From positions 62,001 to 126,000 of the forward strand of contig NZ_JAQZAO010000002.1 in the NCBI RefSeq assembly GCF_028737315.1: a stretch of 64,000 nt of DNA, read 5' to 3'. A program made the position numbers and the translations under genes. Positions within the stretch are counted from its first letter, which is position 1. Each line of letters begins with the position of its first letter. A model generated the notes under the pieces. It saw only the letters and a program-made list of their open reading frames with translations. It searched no databases and had not been told where the DNA came from. Source of the stretch: Actinomycetospora lemnae (lineage in GTDB: Bacteria > Actinomycetota > Actinomycetes > Mycobacteriales > Pseudonocardiaceae). Positions 30,072-38,581 of the stretch are shown here, in pieces.

Positions 30072-31395
30072 TGACCAGCACGACGGACCCGGCCCCCGGG
30101 ACCACGACGGAGGCGTCCCCGCGGGAGATGCGGCGGGTCCTCGCCTCCAGCTTCATCGGCACGACGATCGAGTACTACGACTTCATCCTCTATGCGACGG
30201 CGGCGAGCATCGTCTTCGGCGCGGTCTTCTTCACCGGGGTCGGCCCCGGCGTCGCGCAGATCCTGTCGTTCGGGACGCTGGCCGCCGGCTACTTCGCCCG
30301 CCCGATCGGCGGCATCGTGTTCGGGCACCTCGGCGACCGGGTCGGCCGGAAGTCGATGCTGGTCGTGTCGGTGGTGCTGATGGGCGTCGTCAGCACGCTC
30401 ATCGGGCTGCTGCCGAGCACCGCGCAGATCGGCGTCGCGGCGCCCCTGCTGCTCGTGTTCCTGCGCATCCTGCAGGGTGTCGCGGTCGGCGGCGAGTGGG
30501 GCGGCGCGATGCTGCTCGGGTTCGAGCGGGCCGGCAAACGGTCGCGCGGGTTCGCCGCGTCCGTCGCCTACATGGGCGCCCCCGCCGGCACCATCGCGGG
30601 CACGCTGGTGCTCAGCGCCTTCACGATGCTGCCCGCGAGGACTTCCTGTCCTGGGGCTGGCGAGTTCCATTCCTGTTCAGCGCGGTCCTCGCGGTCATCG
30701 GGCTCGTCATCCGCCTGCGCACGGCGGAGTCGGCGGTGTTCCAGGAGGCCGTGGCCGCGGCCGAGGAGAAGCAGGTCCCGGTGGGCGAGGTCGTCACCCG
30801 CTACCCGCGCCGGCTGCTCGTCGCCGTGGGCGCCGGTCTCTCCGGGCAGGCGGCCCAGGGGCTGATGGGCGTGTGGGCGATCGGTTACGCCGTCACCCAG
30901 CTCCAGCTCTCACCGACCGGTGTGCTCAACGTCAAGGCCCTCACCGGGGTGTGCGTGATCGTGATGGTCGTGATCGCCGCCCGGCTGTCCGACCGGATCG
31001 GCCGCCGACCCGTCATGCTCGGGGGCAACGTGGCCGCGGTGCTGCTCGCCGTGCCGATCATGCTGCTCCTCGACTCGGGCAGCGTCATCACGGTCTTCCT
31101 CGCCCTGTTCCTCGGCCTCGCGGTGATCCAGGGCTTCGTCGCCGGACCGTACGGCGCGTTCGCCGCCGAGCTCTTCCCCACCCGGATCCGCTACACCGGG
31201 GCCTCGATGGGCTACCAGATCGCGGCGGCGCTGGGGGCCGGGCTGATGCCGGTCATCGCCTCGGCCCTCGTGCTCGTCGGTGGCGGGTCGCTGTGGCTGG
31301 TCGCGGCGGCCTGGATCGGGATGACCCTCCTCGGCCTCGTCGCCGTCGCCGTGTCGGGCGAGGGCAAGGACCGCGACCTCCGCGAGATCGGCTGA
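30071..31395 (+). pseudogene. MHS-family MFS transporter with a single-base frameshift
   Basis: Two overlapping frames together encode one metabolite:H+ symporter of the shikimate/proline (MHS) type. Frame one from ATG 30071 gives the N-terminal half (GTTIEYYDFILYATAAS, HLGDRVGRKSML, GVAVGGEWGGAMLLGFE). Near 30631-30640 the frame is lost and the second frame continues with EDFLSWGWRVPFLFSAVLAV and RLSDRIGRRPVML to the stop at 31395. Adding one base there (for example C in CTGCCCGC-GAGGAC) restores a 441-residue protein of normal family length. Either a sequencing or assembly error or a recent inactivating mutation explains it; both halves are otherwise intact. It follows the MBL hydrolase gene with a 1-base overlap. 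Confidence 0.85.
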
Positions 31396-31414
31396 CGCCG
31401 GGCCGGCGGTGGCC

Positions 31415-32404
31415 TCAGCCCTCCGCGCCGTACACCGCCAGCGCCTCGCGCGCCCGGGCCCGGCGGGCCTCGACCAGGTCCGGCGGGGCCAGCACCTCCA
31501 CCGCGTCGCCGAGCCCGAGCAGCAGGCGCACCATCCAGTCGCGGTCGCCGTAGCGCATCGTCACACGGGCGGAGCCGTCGTCGTCGGCGTGCAGGTCCTC
31601 GACCGGGTAGTACTCGGCGACCCAGCGCGCCGCCGGGTGCAGCACGAGCGCGGCGACGAACGCGCCGTCGTCGGGGCGCAGGAGATCCTCCCCCGACCCC
31701 TCGCGGCCCCGCGCCCCGGGCGGCGGAGCGGAGGGCTCGTCGAGCACCTCGGCGTCGTCGACGCGGTCGAGGCGGAAGAGCCGCACCCCCTCGGCCCGCC
31801 GGCACCACGCCTCCAGATAGGCGGACGCGTCGACGAGGAGCAGGCGCATCGGGTCGACGTCGCGGCGGCCGACGGCGTCGCGCGAGGCCGAGTAGTAGGT
31901 CAGGCGCAGGGCACGGCCCGTCTCGACGGCCCGACGCACCGCGTCCTCCGCCCGCCCCGGTCGCCGGCCCAGGCCGACCGCGACGCCCTCGCCCGCGGGC
32001 TCGCCCGTCTCGGCCGGGCTGTCGCCGACCCGCCCGGCCGCGTCCTCGATCTTCGCCAGCGCGCGCTGGACCGCGTCGGCGTCGACCACGCCCGGCGCGT
32101 CGGCCAGGGCACGCAGCGCGACCGCGAGCGTGGCCGCCTCCGTGCCCGACAGGCGCAGCGGGCGGCGCATGCCGGCGTCGAAGGTGACGGTGACCGTGTC
32201 GCCCTCGAACGACAGGTCCACGAGGTCGCCCGGCCCGTAGCCCGGCAGCCCGCACATCCACAGCAGCTCGAGGTCGCGCCGCAGCTGGGCCTCGGGGACG
32301 CCGAAGTCCGCGGCCGCGTCGGCCACCGCGATCCCGGGCCGCGCCAGCAGGTAGGGCACGAGGGTGAGCAGGCGGGGCAGCCGCTCGGAGACGCCGGCGG
32401 TCAT
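31415..32404 (-). CDS. pafC: PafC, WYL-domain transcriptional activator subunit
   Basis: A 329-residue helix-turn-helix plus WYL protein. The N-terminal winged helix covers about residues 8-60; the WYL domain follows about residue 150 (ALRLTYYSASRDAVGRRDVDP, then AYLEAWCRRAEGVRLFRLDRV), with a C-terminal WCX domain. PafC acts as a heterodimer with PafB as activator of the LexA-independent DNA-damage response in mycobacteria. Its start overlaps the pafB stop (ATGA). Unlike other actinobacteria it is not followed directly by tatA, but converges on the MHS transporter gene. Confidence 0.93.
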   Translation of the reverse strand: MTAGVSERLPRLLTLVPYLLARPGIAVADAAADFGVPEAQLRRDLELLWMCGLPGYGPGDLVDLSFEGDTVTVTFDAGMRRPLRLSGTEAATLAVALRALADAPGVVDADAVQRALAKIEDAAGRVGDSPAETGEPAGEGVAVGLGRRPGRAEDAVRRAVETGRALRLTYYSASRDAVGRRDVDPMRLLLVDASAYLEAWCRRAEGVRLFRLDRVDDAEVLDEPSAPPPGARGREGSGEDLLRPDDGAFVAALVLHPAARWVAEYYPVEDLHADDDGSARVTMRYGDRDWMVRLLLGLGDAVEVLAPPDLVEARRARAREALAVYGAEG

Positions 32405-33396
32405 CGCGCGCTCCCCACGTCGACGGTGTCGGGGGCGGACACGAGAGACCCCCGCAGCAGCCCCACCACCGCCTCCCGCAGCTCCGGCGGCTCCAGGACC
32501 ACGGCGTCGGGGCCGTGCCCGGCCACCCAGCGGGCGGCCATGTCGATACGCCCGAGGTCGATCTCGACGACGTCCGGGTCGCCCTGGGGATCCGGCCGCG
32601 ACCCGCGCCGCAGCCCCTCCGCCCGACCCGGGACGAGCCGGATGCGCGCCCGGCCCGTCGGCGGCGGCGGGCCGGCGGACGCGGCGACGATGGCGACGAG
32701 GTCCACGTCGGCGGGACGGCTCACCGCGCCCCGCGGCCCGATCGCGCGGGCGTCGTCGCCGATGCGCGAGAGGCGGAAGCAGCGCACGTCGTCACGGTCG
32801 CGGTCGTGCCCGACGAGGTACCAGCGCCCCCGCCACGACACGACGCCCCACGGCTCGACGGTCCGCGTGCGCGCCTCGGCCGCGGGGTGCGACCGGTGGG
32901 TGAAGGTGACGACCCGTCCCGCCCGGCTGGCCGCCAGCAGCGGCGCGAAGGCCGGCTCGGCCGCCTGCAGTCGCGGCTGCACGGCGGACGCGGCGTCCGG
33001 GTCGACGGCGATCCCGGCCGCCCGCAGCTTCTGCAGCGCCGTGCGGGCCGCCCCGGCGAGCGCCGGCGAGTCCCACAGCCGCGCGGCCAGCGCGACGGCC
33101 GTGGCCTCGTCGGGGGCGAGGTCGATGTCGGGGAGCTCGTAGTCGCCGCGGGCGATCCGGTAGCCGTCGACGGGCTCGGCCAGCGACGACCGACCGGTCT
33201 CCAGCGGGACCCCGAGCTCGCGCAGCTCGGCCTTGTCCCGCTCGAACATCCGGAAGAACGCCTCGTCCGACGCCACGTCGGCGTAGCCGGGCACCGTCGC
33301 CCGGATGCGCTCGGCGCTGAGGTACTGGCGCGTCGAGAGCAGGCAGAGCACCAGGTTGACCAGGCGTTCGGCGCGCGCGGACGGGCTCGTCGACAC
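32401..33396 (-). CDS. pafB: PafB, WYL-domain transcriptional activator subunit
   Basis: A 331-residue partner of PafC. The N-terminal winged helix (RLVNLVLCLLSTRQYLSAE, then FFRMFERDKAELRELGVPLE) is followed by the WYL domain (VVTFTHRSHPA, then VVSWRGRWYLVGHDRDRDD). It starts with GTG at 33396. The pafB and pafC frames overlap by 4 bases. The pair senses DNA damage, possibly single-stranded DNA via WYL. A Ser/Thr kinase gene separates pafB from pafA here, so the usual pafABC operon is interrupted. Confidence 0.93.
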   Translation of the reverse strand: MSTSPSARAERLVNLVLCLLSTRQYLSAERIRATVPGYADVASDEAFFRMFERDKAELRELGVPLETGRSSLAEPVDGYRIARGDYELPDIDLAPDEATAVALAARLWDSPALAGAARTALQKLRAAGIAVDPDAASAVQPRLQAAEPAFAPLLAASRAGRVVTFTHRSHPAAEARTRTVEPWGVVSWRGRWYLVGHDRDRDDVRCFRLSRIGDDARAIGPRGAVSRPADVDLVAIVAASAGPPPPTGRARIRLVPGRAEGLRRGSRPDPQGDPDVVEIDLGRIDMAARWVAGHGPDAVVLEPPELREAVVGLLRGSLVSAPDTVDVGSAR

Positions 33397-33450
33397 CCCG
33401 TGAGCCTACGACTCCTCGCGCACGTGTTCGAACGCCGGTGCCCCGGCGCG

Positions 33451-35394
33451 TCAGCTGGAATCCGAACTGCGCTGCGCCCGCTGGATGCGCACCTGGCCGT
33501 CGTCGTCGCGGTCGACCTCGAACCGGTAGTTCTCCCGGCTGGTCCGGCCGCGCTCGGTGGTGAACTCGATGTCCGCGGTGACGGTGTCGCCGCGCACCGA
33601 GACGTTCGACGTCCGCACCTCGCGGATGCTCGACCAGAAGCGCTGGTACCCCTCGTAGCCGCCCGACTCGTCGCGCGCCTCGTCGGAGAGCACCGCCCAG
33701 GCGCCGTCGATGTTCCCGGGCAGGGCCGCGTAGTAGTCGACGACGACCGTCGCCGGGTCGCCGCTCGACAGCAGGTCGGAGGGGTCGTTCGGCGAGAGCG
33801 GGGCCGCGACGCTCGGGGTCGGCATCTCGGGGTCGGTGCCGCCCAGCGGGTCGGCGGGGGCCGGCTCCGGCGGCGCCGAGGTCGGGACGGGCGCCGGCGC
33901 CGGGGCGGCGACCGTACCGGTCCCCGTGCCCGCGGCCACCGCGACGCCGATGCCGCCCGCGAGCACGACCGCGGAGGCCGCGGCGACCGCGGTGGCCCGA
34001 CGCGGGCGCGACCAGCGGGACGGGCGCCGGCGGTCGGAGCCCGACGCGACCGCCCGGGTCGGGGCGGTGACGAACCCGGGCCGCGCCGGCGACGACGCCG
34101 CCGCGGTCGCGCCGAGCCCGCCGACCCGCTCCGGGCCGACCGCCGGGCCGCTCGCCGCGGCCGGGGTCGGCGTCGCGGCGGGCTCGTCCGGATCGATTCC
34201 GTCCGCTTCCCCCGCAGAGGGGGCGTGGGTCGGCTCGACGGCCGGGTCCATCTCCGGGTCCATCCCCGGGTCCGGGGTCAGCGCCGGCAGCGCCCCCGCC
34301 GTCGGGGGCAGGTCGGCGGTGCCGGGACGGCGCGGGGCCGGGACGCCGGCCGGGTCGGGGTCGGCCCCGGCAACGGCGGCGCCAGCGCCAGCAGCCCCAC
34401 CGGCGGCTCCGGCAGCCGCGCCGTCGGCGTCGGGGCTCTCCGCGGGAGCCCGCCGTGGCGCCGGGATGAACGGCTGGGTGCCCGCGCGGGCCCGCAGGGC
34501 GCGCTCGACGGCGCCGGTGCCCGGCCGGTGCTCGGGGTCGAGGCGCAGCATCGCCGCGAGCGGACGCCCGAGCACGCCGGCGCGGGTCGCCGGGCGCAGC
34601 CGGCCCTCGGCCATGGCGTGCAGGACGGCGAGGGTGTTGTCGTGGCTCCCGCAGACGAGCTCGTTCTCGACCGCCGCGTAGAGCGTCGCGCCGAGGGAGA
34701 ACACGTCGGAGGCGGGCGACGGGTCGCCGCCCCGGGCCACCTCGGGCGCGAAGTAGCCGGGCGTCCCGGCCACCATGCCGCCGCCCGTGGACGTCGTGTC
34801 CCAGGTGGCCCGCGAGACCCCGAAGTCGGTGATCTTCGCGACGCCGTCGTCGGTGATCAGCACGTTGCCGGGCTTGATGTCGCCGTGGACGATGCCCGCC
34901 TCGTGCACCGCGCCGAGCGCGTCGGCGACCTGCGCGCCCACCCACGCGGCCTCGCGGGGCTCGAGCGGCCCCTGCTCGGCGAGCACGGCCGCCAGCGAGC
35001 GCGAGGGCAGGTACTCCATGACCAGCCAGGGGCCGTGCCCGGAGCCGTGGTCGCCGTCCACGACGACGTCGAACACCGCGATCGCCCGCGGGTGCACGAC
35101 GCGCGCGGCGATCCGGCCCTCGCGCATCGCCCGGGCGCGGGCGACGTGCTCCTCGGTCGCGTCGCGGTGGCGGGCCGCGAGCTGCTTCACCGCGACCGTG
35201 CGGCGCAGCCGTCGGTCCCAGGCGGTGAAGACCACCCCCATGGCCCCGGCCCCGATGCACTCGCCGACGCGGTAGCGCCCGCCGAGCACCGTGCCCACGA
35301 CCGACGTGTCGATCGGGACCGGCGAGGCGTCGTGCAGCGTGCTCGGCGCCGCCACGGGGCCGTGCAGGCGGGAGGTGCGGGGCTGGTGCTCCAT
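33451..35394 (-). CDS. Membrane Ser/Thr protein kinase with extracellular NTF2-like domain
   Basis: A 647-residue Pkn-type kinase. The kinase domain (about residues 35-305) has the Gly loop IGAGAMGVVF, the catalytic Lys in VAVKQL, the loop HGDIKPGNVLI (HGD instead of HRD, so a non-RD kinase) and DFGVSR, then GTPGYFAPE. A Pro/Ala-rich linker follows, then one membrane helix at about 468-490 (AVAAASAVVLAGGIGVAVA). The outside part has Pro-rich linker and a 110-residue NTF2-like fold (VVVDYYAALPGNIDGAWAVL). It sits between pafA and pafB, an unusual place. The start ATG at 35394 was chosen as MEHQP; ligand and targets are unknown. Confidence 0.88.
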   Translation of the reverse strand: MEHQPRTSRLHGPVAAPSTLHDASPVPIDTSVVGTVLGGRYRVGECIGAGAMGVVFTAWDRRLRRTVAVKQLAARHRDATEEHVARARAMREGRIAARVVHPRAIAVFDVVVDGDHGSGHGPWLVMEYLPSRSLAAVLAEQGPLEPREAAWVGAQVADALGAVHEAGIVHGDIKPGNVLITDDGVAKITDFGVSRATWDTTSTGGGMVAGTPGYFAPEVARGGDPSPASDVFSLGATLYAAVENELVCGSHDNTLAVLHAMAEGRLRPATRAGVLGRPLAAMLRLDPEHRPGTGAVERALRARAGTQPFIPAPRRAPAESPDADGAAAGAAGGAAGAGAAVAGADPDPAGVPAPRRPGTADLPPTAGALPALTPDPGMDPEMDPAVEPTHAPSAGEADGIDPDEPAATPTPAAASGPAVGPERVGGLGATAAASSPARPGFVTAPTRAVASGSDRRRPSRWSRPRRATAVAAASAVVLAGGIGVAVAAGTGTGTVAAPAPAPVPTSAPPEPAPADPLGGTDPEMPTPSVAAPLSPNDPSDLLSSGDPATVVVDYYAALPGNIDGAWAVLSDEARDESGGYEGYQRFWSSIREVRTSNVSVRGDTVTADIEFTTERGRTSRENYRFEVDRDDDGQVRIQRAQRSSDSS

Positions 35395-35483
35395 CGAGAT
35401 CTCGTGCCGTCCTCGGCGTCGTCGGTGAGTGCGATCGTGGTTACCTCGTGCGCCCCCGACGCACGCCGCCGACGTGGCCTCCG

Positions 35484-36842
35484 TTACAAGGTGGCGATCA
35501 GACGGTCGACACGTTCGTCGACGGCGCGGAAGGGGTCCTTGCACAGGACGGTTCGCTGGGCCTGGTCGTTCAGTTTGAGGTGGACCCAGTCCACTGTGAA
35601 GTCCCTCCCAGCGGCCTGGGCGGCGGCGATGAAGTCGCCGCGCAGCTTGGCCCGCGTGCTCTGGGGCGGGGTGTCCTTGGCCGCCTCGATCTCGCCGTCG
35701 TCGGTGACCCGGTCCACCATGTCCTTGCGCTGGAGCAGGTCGAACACGCCCCGGCCCCGGCGGATGTCGTGGTAGGCGAGGTCGAGCTGGGCGACGCGGG
35801 GGCTGGAGAGGCCGAGGTCGTTGCGGGTGCGGTAGCGCTGGACGAGGCGGTGCTTGATCGCCCAGTCGATCTCGCGATCGATGAGCGAGAGGTCCTGGCG
35901 CTCGACCGCGTCGAGGGTGCGGCCCCAGAGCTCCACGACCCGGTCGGTGATCGGGTCGGAGCCGCGGCGCGCGACGTGCTCGACGGCGCGGGCGTGGTAC
36001 TCGCGCTGGATGTCCAGCGCGCTCGCCTCGCGGCCCCCGGCCAGGCGCACCGGGCGGCGCCCCGTGAGGTCGTGGCTGATCTCGCGGATCGCGCGGATCG
36101 GGTTGTCGAGCGTGAAGTCCCGGAACTGCACGCCCTGCTCGATCATCTCGAGCACGAGGTGGGTGGTGCCCACCTTGAGCAGCGTGGTGACCTCGGACAT
36201 GTTCGAGTCGCCGACGATGACGTGCAGGCGGCGGTAGCGCTCGGCGTCGGCGTGCGGCTCGTCGCGGGTGTTGATGATCGGGCGCGACCGGGTGGTCGCC
36301 GAGGAGACGCCCTCCCAGATGTGCTCGGCGCGCTGCGACAGGCAGAACACCGCGCCGCGCGGCGTCTGGAGCACCTTGCCGGCGCCGGCGATGAGCTGGC
36401 GCGTGACGAGGAAGGGCAGCAGCACGTCGGCGATGCGCGAGAACTCGCCCGACCGGCCCACGAGGTAGTTCTCGTGGCAGCCGTAGGAGTTGCCCGCCGA
36501 GTCGGTGTTGTTCTTGAACAGGAAGATGTCGCCGCCGATGCCCTCGTCGGCGAGGCGCCGCTCGGCGTCGAGCAGGAGGTCCTCGAGGATCCGCTCGCCC
36601 GCCTTGTCGTGCGCGACGAGCTGGGTCAGCGAGTCGCACTCCGCGGTGGCGTACTCGGGGTGGCTGCCCACGTCGAGGTAGAGCCGCGACCCGTTGCGCA
36701 GGAAGACGTTCGACGACCGGCCCCACGACACGACCCGGCGGAACAGGTAGCGGGCGACCTCGTCGGGCGAGAGACGCCGCTGGCCGTGGAAGGTGCAGGT
36801 GACACCGAACTCGGTCTCGACCCCGTAAATCCTCCGCTGCAT
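35484..36842 (-). CDS. pafA: Pup-protein ligase PafA
   Basis: A 452-residue carboxylate-amine ligase that joins the C-terminal Glu of Pup to lysines of target proteins. Landmarks: [74 protein letters not shown] and [10 protein letters not shown], all typical of the PafA/Dop family, with the PafA-specific length (Dop is longer). A good GGAGGG site precedes ATG 36842. In most actinobacteria pafA follows prcA; here a 13-kb block lies between, as also happens with a different insertion in M. tuberculosis. Confidence 0.97.
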   Translation of the reverse strand: MQRRIYGVETEFGVTCTFHGQRRLSPDEVARYLFRRVVSWGRSSNVFLRNGSRLYLDVGSHPEYATAECDSLTQLVAHDKAGERILEDLLLDAERRLADEGIGGDIFLFKNNTDSAGNSYGCHENYLVGRSGEFSRIADVLLPFLVTRQLIAGAGKVLQTPRGAVFCLSQRAEHIWEGVSSATTRSRPIINTRDEPHADAERYRRLHVIVGDSNMSEVTTLLKVGTTHLVLEMIEQGVQFRDFTLDNPIRAIREISHDLTGRRPVRLAGGREASALDIQREYHARAVEHVARRGSDPITDRVVELWGRTLDAVERQDLSLIDREIDWAIKHRLVQRYRTRNDLGLSSPRVAQLDLAYHDIRRGRGVFDLLQRKDMVDRVTDDGEIEAAKDTPPQSTRAKLRGDFIAAAQAAGRDFTVDWVHLKLNDQAQRTVLCKDPFRAVDERVDRLIATL

Positions 36843-36988
36843 CCCTCCACCCTAGGCCAGCGGACCCGCCGTTGTGGCCTCTCCGACGGCCCGGGTCACC
36901 CCCGCGTCGCCCCGCTGCCGCGGGGCTGGACGGGACCTGGAGGGCACCGGGACGGGACCGGCGGGGCCCGATCACTACGGTCGACGCC

Positions 36989-38581
36989 GTGGCGCTCCCC
37001 GCTCGAGGACTGGCAACCGACATCTCCCGTGGCGTGGGCCACCGGGTGCGGCAGGGGGCGCGGGGCAGCCGGCGGCGCCTGGCCGACGTCAACGAGCAGG
37101 ACTGCCGGATCACCACCGTGATCGGGGCCCTGCCCTACACGGTCGCCGACCCTGCGCTGGCCGCGCTGAGCCGCTCCGCCGACCACAGCAGGCTCTGGTT
37201 CGCCGTGGCGGGCGTCCTCGCCGCCGGGACCCGGCACACCCGCCGCGGCGCGCTGCGCGGGGTGCTCGCGATCGCCGGGGCCAGCTTCGTGGCCAACGCC
37301 GTGCTCAAGCCCCTGGTCCCCCGGCGCCGCCCCGCCGCCGAGCTCCTGCCCGACCACCGGTCCCTCGACGACCCGCCCACCTCGTCGTCGTTCCCCTCCG
37401 GCCACGCCGCCTCGGCCGCGGCGTTCGCCGCCGCCGTCGCGATGGAGAGCCCGAAGGCGGCGACCTGGGTGGTGCCGCTGGCCGCGACCGTCGCCTACTC
37501 CCGGGTGCACGTCGGCGTGCACTGGACCAGCGACGTCGCCGCCGGCGTCGCGCTCGGGGCCGGCTCCGCTCTGGCCACCCGCCGCTGGCTCCCGCTGCGC
37601 AGCATCGACGAGGCCGCCGCCCGCCCGGTGGCCGGCGCGCCCGTGCTGCCCGAGGGCGAGGGCCTGGTCGTGCTCGTCAACACCCGCTCGGGGCGGGCGG
37701 GCGTCGACCCGTACGACGAGCTCGTCGGGGCCCTGCCCCGCGCCCGCGTCCTGCGCCTCGAGGACGGCGCCGACCTCGCCGAGACGCTCATCGACGCCGC
37801 CCGCGAGCCGGGCGTGCGGGCGGTGGGCATTGCCGGCGGCGACGGCTCGGTGGCCGCCGCGGCCCGGGTGGCCGAGGACCTCGACCTGCCGCTCGCCGTC
37901 GTCCCCGCCGGCACGCTCAACCACTTCGGCCGGGACGTCGGCGTCTACGACGCCCAGGAGGCGATCGACGCGACCGGCGCGGGCGAGGCCGTCGCCGTCG
38001 ACCTCGGGGAGCTGCGGCTGCACGCCGACGCCGAGGGCCGCCAGGAGCCGCGCCGGATCGTCTTCGTCAACACCTCGGCCTTCGGGGGCTACCCCGAGAT
38101 GGTCCGCCTGCGCGAGCGGTGGCAGAAGCGCTGGGGCAAATGGCCCGCGGCGGTGGTTGCCCTGCTCGTGACGCTCGCGCGCAGCCGGCCGATCCGTGTC
38201 CGCCTCAACGGAGTGGAGCGGTCGGTGTGGATGCTGTTCGTCGGCAACGGGCCCTACGTGCCGACCGGGATGGTGCCGTCGTACCGGCCCCGGCTCGACA
38301 CCGGCGTGCTGGAGGTCCGCTACCTGCGCGCCGACCGGCCGCTGGCCCGGGCGAGAGCGTTCCTCGCCCTGGCCACCGGCGTGCTCGGGCACAACAGGAT
38401 CTACCAGGAGAGCGCCATGCGGTCGCTGGACATCGAGCTGCTCGACGGGCCGGTGGACGTCGCCGCCGACGGCGAGGTCGTCGGGCGCGGCCGCCGGCTG
38501 CGCTACCGGGTCGCCGACCACCCCGTCCCCGTCTACCGGCGCGACGAGGCGCGCTGGCCGCACCGCGCGACGGCCCGGTGA
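36989..38581 (+). CDS. PAP2 phosphatase-diacylglycerol kinase fusion (first copy)
   Basis: A 530-residue two-domain protein. The N-terminal PAP2 domain has all three signature parts: KPLVPRRRP, FPSGHAASAAAF and SRVHVGVHWTSDV with the catalytic His residues, plus about four to five membrane segments. Residues about 225-520 are a DAGK-type lipid kinase with the nucleotide loop GIAGGDGSVAAAARVA, PAGTLNHFGRDVG and FVGNGPYVPTGMVP. It might dephosphorylate a prenyl or lipid phosphate and phosphorylate a lipid such as diacylglycerol. The start GTG at 36989 is divergent from pafA. The stop overlaps the start of a paralogous gene by 4 bases. Confidence 0.85.
   Translation: MALPARGLATDISRGVGHRVRQGARGSRRRLADVNEQDCRITTVIGALPYTVADPALAALSRSADHSRLWFAVAGVLAAGTRHTRRGALRGVLAIAGASFVANAVLKPLVPRRRPAAELLPDHRSLDDPPTSSSFPSGHAASAAAFAAAVAMESPKAATWVVPLAATVAYSRVHVGVHWTSDVAAGVALGAGSALATRRWLPLRSIDEAAARPVAGAPVLPEGEGLVVLVNTRSGRAGVDPYDELVGALPRARVLRLEDGADLAETLIDAAREPGVRAVGIAGGDGSVAAAARVAEDLDLPLAVVPAGTLNHFGRDVGVYDAQEAIDATGAGEAVAVDLGELRLHADAEGRQEPRRIVFVNTSAFGGYPEMVRLRERWQKRWGKWPAAVVALLVTLARSRPIRVRLNGVERSVWMLFVGNGPYVPTGMVPSYRPRLDTGVLEVRYLRADRPLARARAFLALATGVLGHNRIYQESAMRSLDIELLDGPVDVAADGEVVGRGRRLRYRVADHPVPVYRRDEARWPHRATAR

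Noticed and set aside
30071-30865. A complete 264-residue transporter
   Set aside because: It ends in a frameshifted tail without membrane segments; the second half of the MHS transporter continues in another frame to 31395.
36896-38563. 555-residue open frame antisense to the first PAP2-DAGK gene
   Set aside because: The sense strand has all PAP2 and kinase motifs; the antisense frame is low complexity.
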